From Bacteroidota bacterium (GTDB lineage: Bacteria > Bacteroidota > Bacteroidia > AKYH767-A > JABDAW01): a DNA stretch of 10,540 nucleotides. The notes beneath the pieces are model-generated. The model was not told the origin of the DNA, ran no database searches, and saw only the letters and a list, made by a program, of their open reading frames with translations. The translations under genes were made by a program, and so were the position numbers. Positions within the stretch are counted from its first letter, which is position 1; the number at the start of each line of letters is the position of its first letter. The stretch spans positions 1 to 10,540 of the forward strand of contig JAHEYM010000100.1 of NCBI GenBank assembly GCA_023251595.1, read 5' to 3'. Positions 1-6,827 of this stretch are shown here, in pieces.

Positions 1-1114
1 CAGCACGGTAAAATTCACCCGCTTTATCTTTTCCTGAGGCGAATATTTTTATGCGATCGCGCAGATTATCTATGCCTTTTGTAGTTTCGAGTGTCGCAAA
101 TTTAGGTTTTGTGCGGGTTTCATATACAAGCGTTTTGAGGTTGAGAACAAGGATTTCGCTTTTCCCTGATTCGCTTTTTACTTTTTTGAAGAAACCCTGA
201 TTTGTTTTGTCGCCCCACCACTTATTTTCATACATTTTAGAGATGAAAGAGGGTAGGGTGAAGAGGTCGCGTTCGGTATCATCCGGACAATTATCATAAA
301 CACCTTTCGCAACATGAACAAGGGTGTCAAGTCCAACAACGTCACAGGTTCTAAACGTGGCTGACTTAGGTCGTCCGAGTGCTGGACCGGTGAGCTTTTC
401 AACCTCATCGATCGTCAATCCCATTTTTTCAACCAAATGAAAAAGAGCCATGATCGCGTAAACTCCGATACGATTTGCTATGAAAGCAGGCGTATCTTTA
501 CAATGAACAGTGGTTTTGCCCAAATACAGATCACCATAATTCATTAAAAAATCAATGACTTCGGGGTCAGTAAAGGGTGAAGGAATAATTTCCAACAAGC
601 GGAGATAGCGTGGTGGATTGAAAAAATGTGTTCCACAGAAATATTTTTTGAAGTCATCGGAACGTCCTTCCACCAATATGTGCATTGGGATGCCAGAAGT
701 GTTTGTGGTGATGAGCGTACCCGGTTTTCTATATTTTTCAATCTTTTCGAAAACACTTTGTTTGATGTCTAACCGCTCAGCAACCACCTCAATAATCCAA
801 TCTGTTTTTGCGATTTCGGGAAGATCATCATCTATATTTCCGGTACGGATTCGTGATGCAAAATCTTTGTTGTAGATGGGTGAAGGGTTCGCTTTCAGCG
901 TATTAGCGAGTGCCGTATTGACAATACGGTTTCGCACGGCTTTGCTTTGAAGCGTCAATCCCTTCGCTTTTTCTTCTTCCGTAAGTTCGTTTGGAACGAT
1001 ATCGAGAAGGAGCACTGAAACACCAACTCCTGCAAAATGACAAGCTATTCGGGATCCCATGATTCCGGAACCTATGACGGTCACACTTTCTATATTCTTC
1101 CTCATTTTCGGCAT
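1..1114 (-). CDS. fadN: FadN-type 3-hydroxyacyl-CoA dehydrogenase, C-terminus beyond window
   Basis: NAD-dependent oxidation of 3-hydroxyacyl-CoA to 3-ketoacyl-CoA, the third step of beta-oxidation, in the cytoplasm. My translation gives 371 uninterrupted codons running off the left edge. Visible: the dinucleotide-binding glycine motif GSGIMGS (residues 15-21) after a beta strand, the acidic strand end LLLDIVP (35-41), IIEVV (107-111), NTSG with Ser140, THFFNP with His163, and LLEIIP with Glu175; His163 and Glu175 are the expected catalytic dyad. Asn214 lies in the TPAFIANRIG stretch. The text is close to what I recall of B. subtilis FadN (about 790 residues), which carries a C-terminal enoyl-CoA hydratase-like part; that part would lie outside the window. 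Two in-frame ATGs are possible (1114 and 1105), and an in-frame TAG lies just upstream of 1114. The gene follows the acyl-CoA synthetase by 81 bases on the same strand, so cotranscription is likely. Confidence 0.9.
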   Translation of the reverse strand, partial: MPKMRKNIESVTVIGSGIMGSRIACHFAGVGVSVLLLDIVPNELTEEEKAKGLTLQSKAVRNRIVNTALANTLKANPSPIYNKDFASRIRTGNIDDDLPEIAKTDWIIEVVAERLDIKQSVFEKIEKYRKPGTLITTNTSGIPMHILVEGRSDDFKKYFCGTHFFNPPRYLRLLEIIPSPFTDPEVIDFLMNYGDLYLGKTTVHCKDTPAFIANRIGVYAIMALFHLVEKMGLTIDEVEKLTGPALGRPKSATFRTCDVVGLDTLVHVAKGVYDNCPDDTERDLFTLPSFISKMYENKWWGDKTNQGFFKKVKSESGKSEILVLNLKTLVYETRTKPKFATLETTKGIDNLRDRIKIFASGKDKAGEFYRA

Positions 1115-1195
1115 CAGGGTATGAATCGGCTAAATTCCTATTAATTTAGGAGGCGACCAAACTTGAATCACACAATATTGAGTAATATCTTAACA

Positions 1196-3004
1196 TCAAT
1201 TTGTTGATTCCGTTTCTGCATAAATTCGTGCGATAATTTCCGTATTTTTTTCGAGGATTATTTTTCTTTTACATTTCATAGTTGGCGTAAGATCACCCGA
1301 TTCCACTGTCCATTCATGAGGAATAAGTTCGAATTTTTTTATCTGTTCTGTTTTCCCAAAAGAGAGATTATAGGTGTTCACTTCTTCCTGATATCGTGCA
1401 ATGATGAGTGGATTTTTTATTAACAGATCGTTATTCGGCTCCGCAGGAATGCCTTTAATACTGCACCAGGAGCGAAGATATGCGAATTTTGGAACAATGA
1501 GTGCAGCAGCAAATCGTTGGTTTTCTCCTATCACCATCATTTGTTCGATGAATGACGATTCTTTGAATTTATTTTCGATGAGTTGGGGTGAAATATATTT
1601 TCCGCCCGAAGTTTTGAAAATCTCTTTTTTACGATCCGTAATTTTAAGAAATCCTTCTTCGAGTACACCGATATCACCTGTATGAAACCAACCATCTTTG
1701 TCGATTGCTTCGGCAGTGAGATCGGGACGTTTGTAATAACCCTTCATCACATTCGGACCTTTGCACAGTATTTCACCATCTTCGGCAATTTCCACCTGAA
1801 CATCTTTGATCAATTTCCCGACGGTTCCAACCCTGCATCCACCCGGATCCAAAGTGTTTACTGCAATAACCGGAGAAGTTTCAGTAAGTCCGTAACCCTC
1901 TAAAATCGGGATTCCTGCTGCCCAAAATACACGAATCAAACGAGGTTGAAGCGCGGCACTTCCGGAAACGATTCCGCGAATTTTTCCACCCAGCGCTTCT
2001 TTCCATTTACTGAACACAAGTTTGCGTGCAATACTCAGCTGAAACCCGTACCACCAACCGTTTGCGCGTTCCATCTCGTAACGAAGTCCGAGATTTAGTG
2101 CCCAGAAAAACATCATCTTTTTGATGCCTGTGAGATCTTTTCCTTTCGTAACAATTTTGTCGTAAACTTTCTCGATCAGACGAGGAACGGCAGAGAAGAA
2201 ATCAGGATTCACTTCACGAATATTATCACCGATTTTATCGATCGATTCGGCATAATAAACCGACACACCGAGATATAGATATAGATAGACGAGACATCTT
2301 TCGAAAATATGATTGATAGGCAAAAAACTCAATGCCCGACAATGACTATCGACGGGAGGCAGATGTTCGCAGGAAATAAAATTGCTCAATATATTACTGT
2401 GCATGAGCATCACACCTTTCGGGTTGCCAGTTGTTCCGGAAGTGTAAATAATTGTCGCAACATCAGAACCTGAGACGGAAGCTTTTGCATTATTGAGAAC
2501 CTCTTGTGGGCTGAGCTTGTCGAAGTCAGGGGACTGAGCCTGTCGAAGTCCCGCATCGCGAAGCTCTGTCCAGTTTTTAGCACCCTCAACCTGATTAAAT
2601 GTATATAAACCTTTGATAGTCGGTACGTTTGGGGCGATCTGAGAAATATTGTGGAAGAGATCTTTATCGGAGAGAAAAACGAGTTTCACTTCTGCATCGT
2701 TGAGAATGAATTCCATATCGCCGGTAGAAATCGTCGGATAAACCGGAACATGAATTGCGCCGATTTGCAACATTGCGAAATCTAGAATATTCCATTCGGG
2801 TCGGTTGTTTGAGATCGTCGCAATCTTGTCGTCTTTTTTAATGCCTAAAGATAAAAGTCCGTAACTCAAGGCATTCACCTGAAAAATAAAATCTTTGGTG
2901 CTGAGACCCGTCCACTGCCCGTTTTCTTTCGATGCGAGTAAATCTGACTTTTGATAATTCGCGGCTATGTGCGGTAAGAGGTCGAATAAGCGTGTAATTT
3001 CCAT
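1196..3004 (-). CDS. fadD: Long-chain fatty acid-CoA ligase (AMP-forming)
   Basis: Activates fatty acids to acyl-CoA with ATP, through an acyl-adenylate; the entry step of beta-oxidation, probably at the inner face of the membrane. The 602-residue protein is full length for the long-chain (FAA1/FadD15-like) branch of the ANL superfamily. Motifs in order: YTSGTTGNPKG (187-197, phosphate-binding loop), YGLTETSP (371-378), GWFHTGDIG (438-446, ribose-binding Asp), ITDRKKEIFKTSGGKYISP (455-473, hinge and CoA-mode segment) and TPTMKCKRK near the C-terminus with the expected catalytic lysine. No signal peptide. The start is an ATG at 3004 with no Shine-Dalgarno. Oddity: residues about 152-166, in the linker before the P-loop, are encoded by two tandem copies of a dispersed palindromic repeat; the reading frame stays open. 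The fadN gene downstream supports a fatty-acid degradation role. Exact chain-length preference cannot be read from sequence. Confidence 0.93.
   Translation of the reverse strand: MEITRLFDLLPHIAANYQKSDLLASKENGQWTGLSTKDFIFQVNALSYGLLSLGIKKDDKIATISNNRPEWNILDFAMLQIGAIHVPVYPTISTGDMEFILNDAEVKLVFLSDKDLFHNISQIAPNVPTIKGLYTFNQVEGAKNWTELRDAGLRQAQSPDFDKLSPQEVLNNAKASVSGSDVATIIYTSGTTGNPKGVMLMHSNILSNFISCEHLPPVDSHCRALSFLPINHIFERCLVYLYLYLGVSVYYAESIDKIGDNIREVNPDFFSAVPRLIEKVYDKIVTKGKDLTGIKKMMFFWALNLGLRYEMERANGWWYGFQLSIARKLVFSKWKEALGGKIRGIVSGSAALQPRLIRVFWAAGIPILEGYGLTETSPVIAVNTLDPGGCRVGTVGKLIKDVQVEIAEDGEILCKGPNVMKGYYKRPDLTAEAIDKDGWFHTGDIGVLEEGFLKITDRKKEIFKTSGGKYISPQLIENKFKESSFIEQMMVIGENQRFAAALIVPKFAYLRSWCSIKGIPAEPNNDLLIKNPLIIARYQEEVNTYNLSFGKTEQIKKFELIPHEWTVESGDLTPTMKCKRKIILEKNTEIIARIYAETESTN
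2508..2551. repeat. Tandem pair of 'CTGAGCYTGTCGAAG' palindromic repeats inside the acyl-CoA ligase gene
   Basis: Two near-identical 17-base cores, CTGAGCTTGTCGAAGTC (2511-2527) and CTGAGCCTGTCGAAGTC (2534-2550), start 23 bases apart and differ at one base. The second copy is flanked by GGACT/AGTCC inverted arms (2531-2551). Since 23 is not a multiple of three, the copies are read in different frames by the ligase gene: one gives GLRQAQSP and the other DFDKLSP. From memory, this sequence is a common dispersed intergenic repeat in many environmental bacteria. Finding it inside a conserved enzyme suggests insertion into a tolerant linker. Confidence 0.8.
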
Positions 3005-3091
3005 ATTTTTGCAATATAATGCTAAGTTACAAAATTTGATCGTGACATCGAAAATTTAATTCACAGTTTTCATTAAATCGTAAAAAAGATA

Positions 3092-3165
3092 GCGCGCAGA
3101 TTACGCAGATAAACGCAGAAAAACCATAAAGAATCCATCAGCTTAAATCTGCGAAATCTGCGCGC
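3092..3165. repeat. Long inverted repeat in the divergent promoter region
   Basis: Arms 3092-3110 (GCGCGCAGATTACGCAGAT) and 3147-3165 are reverse complements at 18 of 19 positions, with a 36-base AT-rich spacer. It lies in the 215-base spacer between the divergently transcribed ligase and nitronate monooxygenase genes, so it is not at the 3' end of either and is unlikely to be an ordinary terminator. The text resembles a widespread dispersed repeat built on 'ATCTGCG'. I saw no clear Bacteroidota-type promoter (TAnnTTTG) in the rest of this spacer. No ORF is supported here. Confidence 0.75.
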
Positions 3166-3219
3166 AAACAAAACGATTCTGAGAATTAATTTAATCCTTA
3201 GTTGTAAATAAAAATTCTA

Positions 3220-4236
3220 ATGATAAAAATTGAAAATGAATTAACAAAAATGTTGGGGATAAATTTTCCTGTCATTATGGCACCGATGTTTTTGGTTTCG
3301 AATAAAGCGATGATGGAGAAAGCAATTTCATCGGGAATTATGGGTGTTTTTCCAAGTCTCAATTTTCGTAGGGAGGGTGAACTGGAACTTTTGTTACAAC
3401 ATTTAAATAAATATAAATCTGAAAATAAATCCTCCGGTAATTTTGGGGTGAATTTAATTGTGCAGAAAACAAATCCGCTTTATGAAAAACATTTAAAAAT
3501 TTGTGTTGAAAATAAAGTTCCTTTTTATATAACTTCTTTAGGAAATCCGGCAGCAGTGATCAAAGCAGCACATTCGTATGGTGGAAAAGTATTTTGTGAT
3601 GTAACAAATTTAACTCATGCCGGGAAAAGTGCAAAACATAATTGCGATGGTTTTATCGCTGTCGGGCAGGGCGCGGGCGGTCACGCGGGACCATTTCCAT
3701 TACAGGTACTCGTTCCCGCGTTGAAAGAAAATTTTCCGAATATTCCGGTTATCGCAGCCGGTGGAATTGCAACAGGTTCCGGGATTTTATCGATGCTTGC
3801 GGTGGGTGCATCTGGCGTTTCGATTGGTACAAGATTTATTGCATCTTTGGAAGCGACTGTAAATGCAGAATATAAAAATGCAATTATTACTTCGGGAATG
3901 GACAATATTGTGATGACAACTAGAATTTCCGGAACGCCCTGTACAATTCTTAATACACCTTATGCTCAGAAAATCGGATTGCAACAGAATTGGTTTGAAA
4001 AATTTCTTTCTCGTAATCCAAGAACAAAAAGATATTTCAAGATGTTGGTTCAGGTTCGTGGCATGAAACAATTGGAGAAAGCTTTGATACCCGGCAATCA
4101 CAATAATCTTTGGTGTGCGGGACAATCGGTCGAATTAATTGAAGAAATTATTTCCTGTGAAAAAATTATTGAGAAATTGAAGTTGGAAACTGAGATGGCA
4201 TATCTGGGTTTGAATAAAAATGTTACTGTTTCATGA
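3220..4236 (+). CDS. Nitronate monooxygenase / FabK-like FMN-dependent oxidoreductase
   Basis: A cytoplasmic TIM-barrel flavoprotein of the 2-nitropropane dioxygenase family (NMO_Npd_like), 338 residues, which matches the family. Seen: the N-terminal IMAPM strand (19-23), the GAGGHAG segment (151-157) with His155 at the position of the family's catalytic His, the FMN-phosphate-binding AAGGIATG (179-186) and GASGVSIGTRF (196-206). Members oxidise alkyl nitronates with O2; relatives include FabK enoyl-ACP reductase and NADH:quinone reductases, and the sequence alone does not settle the substrate. The C-terminal part (about residues 245-338) is helical and ends in a charged helix. The ATG start at 3220 places the barrel's first strand normally. 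The gene stands alone on the plus strand, divergent from the fatty-acid genes, and reads as more AT-rich than its neighbours. A role in enoyl-lipid metabolism beside beta-oxidation genes is possible but only inferred. Confidence 0.85.
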   Translation: MIKIENELTKMLGINFPVIMAPMFLVSNKAMMEKAISSGIMGVFPSLNFRREGELELLLQHLNKYKSENKSSGNFGVNLIVQKTNPLYEKHLKICVENKVPFYITSLGNPAAVIKAAHSYGGKVFCDVTNLTHAGKSAKHNCDGFIAVGQGAGGHAGPFPLQVLVPALKENFPNIPVIAAGGIATGSGILSMLAVGASGVSIGTRFIASLEATVNAEYKNAIITSGMDNIVMTTRISGTPCTILNTPYAQKIGLQQNWFEKFLSRNPRTKRYFKMLVQVRGMKQLEKALIPGNHNNLWCAGQSVELIEEIISCEKIIEKLKLETEMAYLGLNKNVTVS

Positions 4237-4252
4237 TATCTGTTCAAAAATC

Positions 4253-4324
4253 GAACGCTGATGACGCGCTTGCCTGCCGAAGCAAAGCGAAGGCACGGGA
4301 TGTGACTGATTGACACGGATAAAC
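4253..4324. repeat. Composite dispersed repeat after the nitronate monooxygenase gene
   Basis: The spacer after the stop codon looks nested. The outer pieces GAACGCTGATGAC (4253-4265) and GATTGACACGGATAAAC (4308-4324) resemble two halves of one common dispersed repeat. Between them lies the TGCC-rich element at about 4270-4300 (TGCCTGCCGAAGC then GCGAAGGCA), another widespread repeat with short inverted arms TGCC/GGCA (4275-4278 and 4292-4295). The relationship to known repeats is from memory. No promoter or terminator could be picked out. Confidence 0.5.
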
Positions 4325-4343
4325 TTAAAATGTGAATCACCGA

Positions 4344-4493
4344 ATGATAATTATAAACAAAGACGGCGAGCATAAAAGCAGAATGACAGCATCGCAAAAA
4401 TTGGAAATAGAAAGACGATCTGCTTTATACAAAGAAGGAAAACTCAAAACATCTTCCTGGAGTGAAGTGAAGAAACGAGCGCGGAAGAGATGA
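4344..4493 (+). CDS. Small antitoxin-like protein (addiction-module component type), 49 aa
   Basis: A 49-residue basic protein. From residue 14 it reads MTASQKLEIERR, then SALYKEGKLKTSSW and a SEVKKRARKR end. This resembles the C-terminal half of 'addiction module component' antitoxins (PF09720-like), whose tails typically read as an arginine-rich helix, a Gly-containing turn, then S-W-E-E-V-K/R. The usual family length is about 65-75 residues, so the N-terminal part would be missing. An in-frame TAA lies a few codons upstream (4326-4328), so extension is limited to a possible GTG at 4332. No RelE/ParE-type toxin follows; instead its TGA overlaps the ATG of the membrane protein (ATGA at 4490-4493), which suggests translational coupling. 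It could be an orphan antitoxin, a remnant, or a small partner of the membrane protein. Confidence 0.5.
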   Translation: MIIINKDGEHKSRMTASQKLEIERRSALYKEGKLKTSSWSEVKKRARKR

Positions 4494-4909
4494 TAAATCT
4501 TTACCATTACTTTTACTTTAGGGTGTTTAAATTTAATAGCTCTCTTGGGATAACTAAGTACCCCGACGTATCAGCAATTTTAATTCAATCCTTAGTTCTC
4601 ATGTTTAACATGATGACAATCAGTGACATCATAGAAATTCACTATTTCAAAACATTTCACATAGAAAAGTGGATATGGCAGGTGTTGACTCTTTTGATAT
4701 GTTTTGTTAATTTTTTTTATTACCAGACTTCACGCAGACATAAAAGAATTGTTCAATCCTATTCTAAGAAAAAGTATGATACTGATGTGCTAGGAGGCGT
4801 AATGATTATTGCTTACATCATGTTAAGTGTGTGGGCCATCTTTAATTTTGGTGATCAGCTAAGAGCCTTAAACGTGCCTCATAAATTCAAACCTCCGGTA
4901 ATTCCATAA
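4490..4909 (+). CDS. Hypothetical three-helix membrane protein, 139 aa
   Basis: Function unknown. The protein begins with an aromatic, basic stretch (YHYFYFRVFKF). Three hydrophobic segments follow: about residues 28-48 (ILIQSLVLMFNMMTISDII), 63-78 (WQVLTLLICFVNFFYY) and 105-122 (GVMIIAYIMLSVWAIFNF). A basic loop with SRRHKR lies between segments two and three. It resembles small inner-membrane hypothetical proteins that I recall from Bacteroidota, which share the Y-Y/F-R-I/V-Y/F opening and a 'FNxxTI' motif in the first helix; I know no assigned role. The start at 4490 fits that family's beginning and overlaps the upstream stop codon. GGAAG lies 4 bases before the ATG, a weak Shine-Dalgarno. 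The gene converges on the amidohydrolase gene, with a repeat-filled spacer between them. Confidence 0.7.
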   Translation: MINLYHYFYFRVFKFNSSLGITKYPDVSAILIQSLVLMFNMMTISDIIEIHYFKTFHIEKWIWQVLTLLICFVNFFYYQTSRRHKRIVQSYSKKKYDTDVLGGVMIIAYIMLSVWAIFNFGDQLRALNVPHKFKPPVIP

Positions 4910-4939
4910 TCAATTCATCCTGCACACACACCCCTTTGT

Positions 4940-4955
4940 CCCCTCTCTAGAGGGG
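4940..4955 (+). terminator. Possible terminator hairpin after the membrane protein gene
   Basis: CCCCTC (4940-4945) and GAGGGG (4950-4955) form a perfect 6-bp GC-rich stem around a 4-base loop, 30 bases after the stop codon of the plus-strand gene. A T-rich tract follows at 4958-4974 (ATTTCTTTTTGGTTTTT). Position and T-rich tail fit intrinsic termination of the plus-strand transcript. The same text also resembles a common dispersed 'CCCCTCT/AGAGGGG' repeat, so termination is inferred. Confidence 0.45.
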
Positions 4956-4990
4956 AATTTCTTTTTGGTTTTTCATCAAATTATTTTTTT

Positions 4991-5030
4991 TCAACCTTTC
5001 AACCTTTCAACTTATCAACTCATCAACCCA
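4991..5030. repeat. Octamer tandem repeat, five TCAACYYN units
   Basis: Five consecutive 8-base units: TCAACCTT, TCAACCTT, TCAACTTA, TCAACTCA and TCAACCCA. On the opposite strand these read as GTTGA-type units and match the family of the 7601-7638 repeat, in inverted orientation. The run sits in the spacer between two convergent genes. No function is visible. Confidence 0.75.
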
Positions 5031-5034
5031 TTTC

Positions 5035-5061
5035 ACCCGCCATAGCGAAGCGTAGGAGGGT
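5035..5061. repeat. Hairpin repeat abutting the amidohydrolase stop codon
   Basis: ACCCGCC (5035-5041) pairs with GGAGGGT (5055-5061) at 6 of 7 positions. An inner TAGC / GCGTA stem around a GAA loop can also form. The last base of the right arm is part of the stop codon of the minus-strand amidohydrolase gene (TGA, 5061-5063). It could fold at the 3' end of that mRNA and protect it, or help stop transcription, but no T-run follows on the minus strand. I recall it as a widespread dispersed element. Confidence 0.55.
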
Positions 5062-6722
5062 CAACGTTTCTGATAAACCTTAACTCCTCCCACATACGTC
5101 CTAACCACTCTCACCGAAAAAAGCATATCGTCGGGAATTTTCATGATATCGCTTTCGAGAATGACAAAGTCGGCGAATTTGCCGGGTTCGAGCGAGCCTT
5201 TTTCTTTTTCCTCGAAGTTGGAATATGCTGCCCAAATGGTCATTGCTTTTAATGCTTCAGCTCGCGACCATTTATTTTCAATTTGAAATCCGTTTTCCGG
5301 AAAACCGGTTTTGTCTTGTCTCACTACTGCTGCATAAAAACCATATAGAGGATTAATATCTTCAACCGGAAAATCACTGCCCGATGGAATCATCCCATTT
5401 TGTTCCAACAACTGATGGTAGGCATAAGCACCTTTAACTCTCTCGGGACCTAAGCGATCTGCCGCCCAATACATGTCGGAGGTTGCATGTGTTGGTTGAA
5501 CGGAAGGAATAATTCTATATTTTTTGAATAATGCAAAATCCTCGGGAGAAACAACTTGCGCATGTTCGATTCTCCATCTTCGATCTTTTTGATTTTTAAG
5601 TGCTTCACTGTATGTGTGCAAAATAAAACGAACGGCAGAATCTCCGATACAATGTGTGTTCATTTGAAACTCTGAGTTCGAAATTCTTTTAGCCATTTTT
5701 TTAAAATAATCTTCTGGGTGAAGAAGAAATCCTTGTTGTTCAGGTTTGTCGGAATACGGCTTCAACAAACAAGCGCCGCGCGATCCGAGTGCACCATCAG
5801 CATAAAATTTTATTGAATGAATATTTAGTTTTTCAGTTCTATATATTCCTCGTTTTAAATAATATTCTATATCTTCATCATCCGAAGTAACCATGCCGTA
5901 AATCCGCATCATCAACGGGTTTTTTATATCGGGTGAAGCTTGGAGCGAATCGATAAGTTCGAGGGTTTTGCGTTTCAGTCCAGCGTCATCGACAGTGGTA
6001 AGTCCGACGGCAAAACAATTTTGCTGTGCTTCCATTAATGCAGCAATTTGTTCTTCTCGCGAAGGAGGTGGAATTTTTACTTTTACGGAATCTACTGCAT
6101 TATCAACTAAAGTTCCAGTGAGCCAATCCTTGCCGTTGATTTTCTTTTTCTCGATAATACCTCCCGAGATAATAGTTTGTTCATTCATTTTCGCAAGTTT
6201 CAACGCGACATCATTCACAATTGCCGCGTGACCATCAATCCGTTGGAGAAAAACCGGACGATCAGGAAAAAGACTATCGAGCATTTTTCGATTTGGAAAT
6301 TCTTTTACCGGCCATGTGTTTTGATCCCAACCGCGTCCGAGAATCCAGCTAGTTGGATGTTTTTTTGCATGTTCGGAAACCCTTGCTACTACTTCATCCC
6401 ACGATTTTGTATCTTTCAAATCCGCATATTGAAGATCGAGACCGTATCCATAGAAATGACAATGTGCATCGATGAAACCGGGATATACTGGTTTGCCGTG
6501 AAGATCAATAATTTCGGTAGCAGAATATTTTTGTTTGATATTTTGATTAGTTCCTGTTTCTAAAACTTTTCCTTGATTTACAACCATGGCTTCTGCAGTT
6601 GACATGGTACTATCAACTATATATATAGTGCCATTAAAAAGCAAAAGATCGACTTTCGTTTGCGCTATCAAGGAAAATTGAATACATAAAATAATAGTTA
6701 ATAAAAGAATGAGCCTTTGCAT
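5061..6722 (-). CDS. Exported amidohydrolase, YtcJ-like (amidohydrolase family 3)
   Basis: A metal-dependent hydrolase of the amidohydrolase superfamily that probably acts on C-N bonds of amides or N-acyl compounds; the substrate is unknown. Residues 1-20 form a signal peptide (basic QR, a long Leu/Ile core, then SLIA|Q), so the enzyme is probably periplasmic. A beta-sandwich strand (DLLLFNGTIYIVD, 25-37) comes before the barrel. Metal-site residues are all present: His87 and His89 (DAHCH), Lys305 in IKFYADGALGSR (likely the carboxylated bridging lysine), His357 (NTHCIGD), His387 (RIEHAQ) and Asp450 (GSDFPV). The C-terminal strands are LEPGKFADFVILESD (511-525) and VRTYVGGVKVY (540-550). The length of 553 is typical. 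The start ATG at 6722 is chosen because it begins the signal peptide. It is the last gene of the minus-strand row that also holds a dehydrogenase and an amino-acid permease, which hints at use of peptide- or amide-derived nitrogen compounds. Confidence 0.88.
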   Translation of the reverse strand: MQRLILLLTIILCIQFSLIAQTKVDLLLFNGTIYIVDSTMSTAEAMVVNQGKVLETGTNQNIKQKYSATEIIDLHGKPVYPGFIDAHCHFYGYGLDLQYADLKDTKSWDEVVARVSEHAKKHPTSWILGRGWDQNTWPVKEFPNRKMLDSLFPDRPVFLQRIDGHAAIVNDVALKLAKMNEQTIISGGIIEKKKINGKDWLTGTLVDNAVDSVKVKIPPPSREEQIAALMEAQQNCFAVGLTTVDDAGLKRKTLELIDSLQASPDIKNPLMMRIYGMVTSDDEDIEYYLKRGIYRTEKLNIHSIKFYADGALGSRGACLLKPYSDKPEQQGFLLHPEDYFKKMAKRISNSEFQMNTHCIGDSAVRFILHTYSEALKNQKDRRWRIEHAQVVSPEDFALFKKYRIIPSVQPTHATSDMYWAADRLGPERVKGAYAYHQLLEQNGMIPSGSDFPVEDINPLYGFYAAVVRQDKTGFPENGFQIENKWSRAEALKAMTIWAAYSNFEEKEKGSLEPGKFADFVILESDIMKIPDDMLFSVRVVRTYVGGVKVYQKR

Positions 6723-6750
6723 GTTTTTTTGTTTTAATTGAGATCGTTAT

Positions 6751-6826
6751 CCTCACCCTTGATCCCTCTCCCAGGGGAGAGGGAAATGGACTCCCTTCTC
6801 CCGTGGGAGAAGGGTCGGGGATGAGG
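6751..6826. repeat. Twin perfect hairpins of CCCTCTCC / CCCTTCTCCC type
   Basis: Two back-to-back perfect 10-bp stems with 2-base loops: TCCCTCTCCC/GGGAGAGGGA (6763-6784) and CCCTTCTCCC/GGGAGAAGGG (6793-6814). Outer segments CCTCACCC (6751-6758) and GGGTCGGGGATGAGG (6812-6826) are partly complementary, so the whole block could fold as one cruciform. It fills most of the 105-base spacer between the SDR stop and the amidohydrolase start. It resembles a very common dispersed intergenic element. No T-run follows on the minus strand, so it is not a standard terminator, though it may reduce readthrough or stabilise the upstream mRNA. Confidence 0.8.
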
Positions 6827-6827
6827 C

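Noticed and set aside
618..875. 85-codon plus-strand frame opposite the hydroxyacyl-CoA dehydrogenase
   Set aside because: The minus strand carries the uninterrupted FadN-like frame with all catalytic residues in this stretch.
1147..1190. AGGAGG on the plus strand at 1147-1152, like a Shine-Dalgarno, between the ligase and fadN genes
   Set aside because: Only a very short frame from a TTG follows, and both flanking genes lie on the other strand; most likely chance.
2270..2290. Short ATATAG repeat inside the ligase, encoding YLYLYL
   Set aside because: It falls in a hydrophobic helix segment of the enzyme, too short and too easily explained by codon use to call a repeat element.
4098..4397. 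99-codon open frame on the minus strand across the end of the nitronate monooxygenase gene
   Set aside because: It is antisense to a clearly conserved flavoprotein gene and crosses a dispersed repeat; its protein shows no domain or coherent composition.
6177..6563. 128-codon open frame on the plus strand inside the amidohydrolase
   Set aside because: It is the antisense shadow of a gene with intact catalytic motifs; the peptide has no recognisable features.
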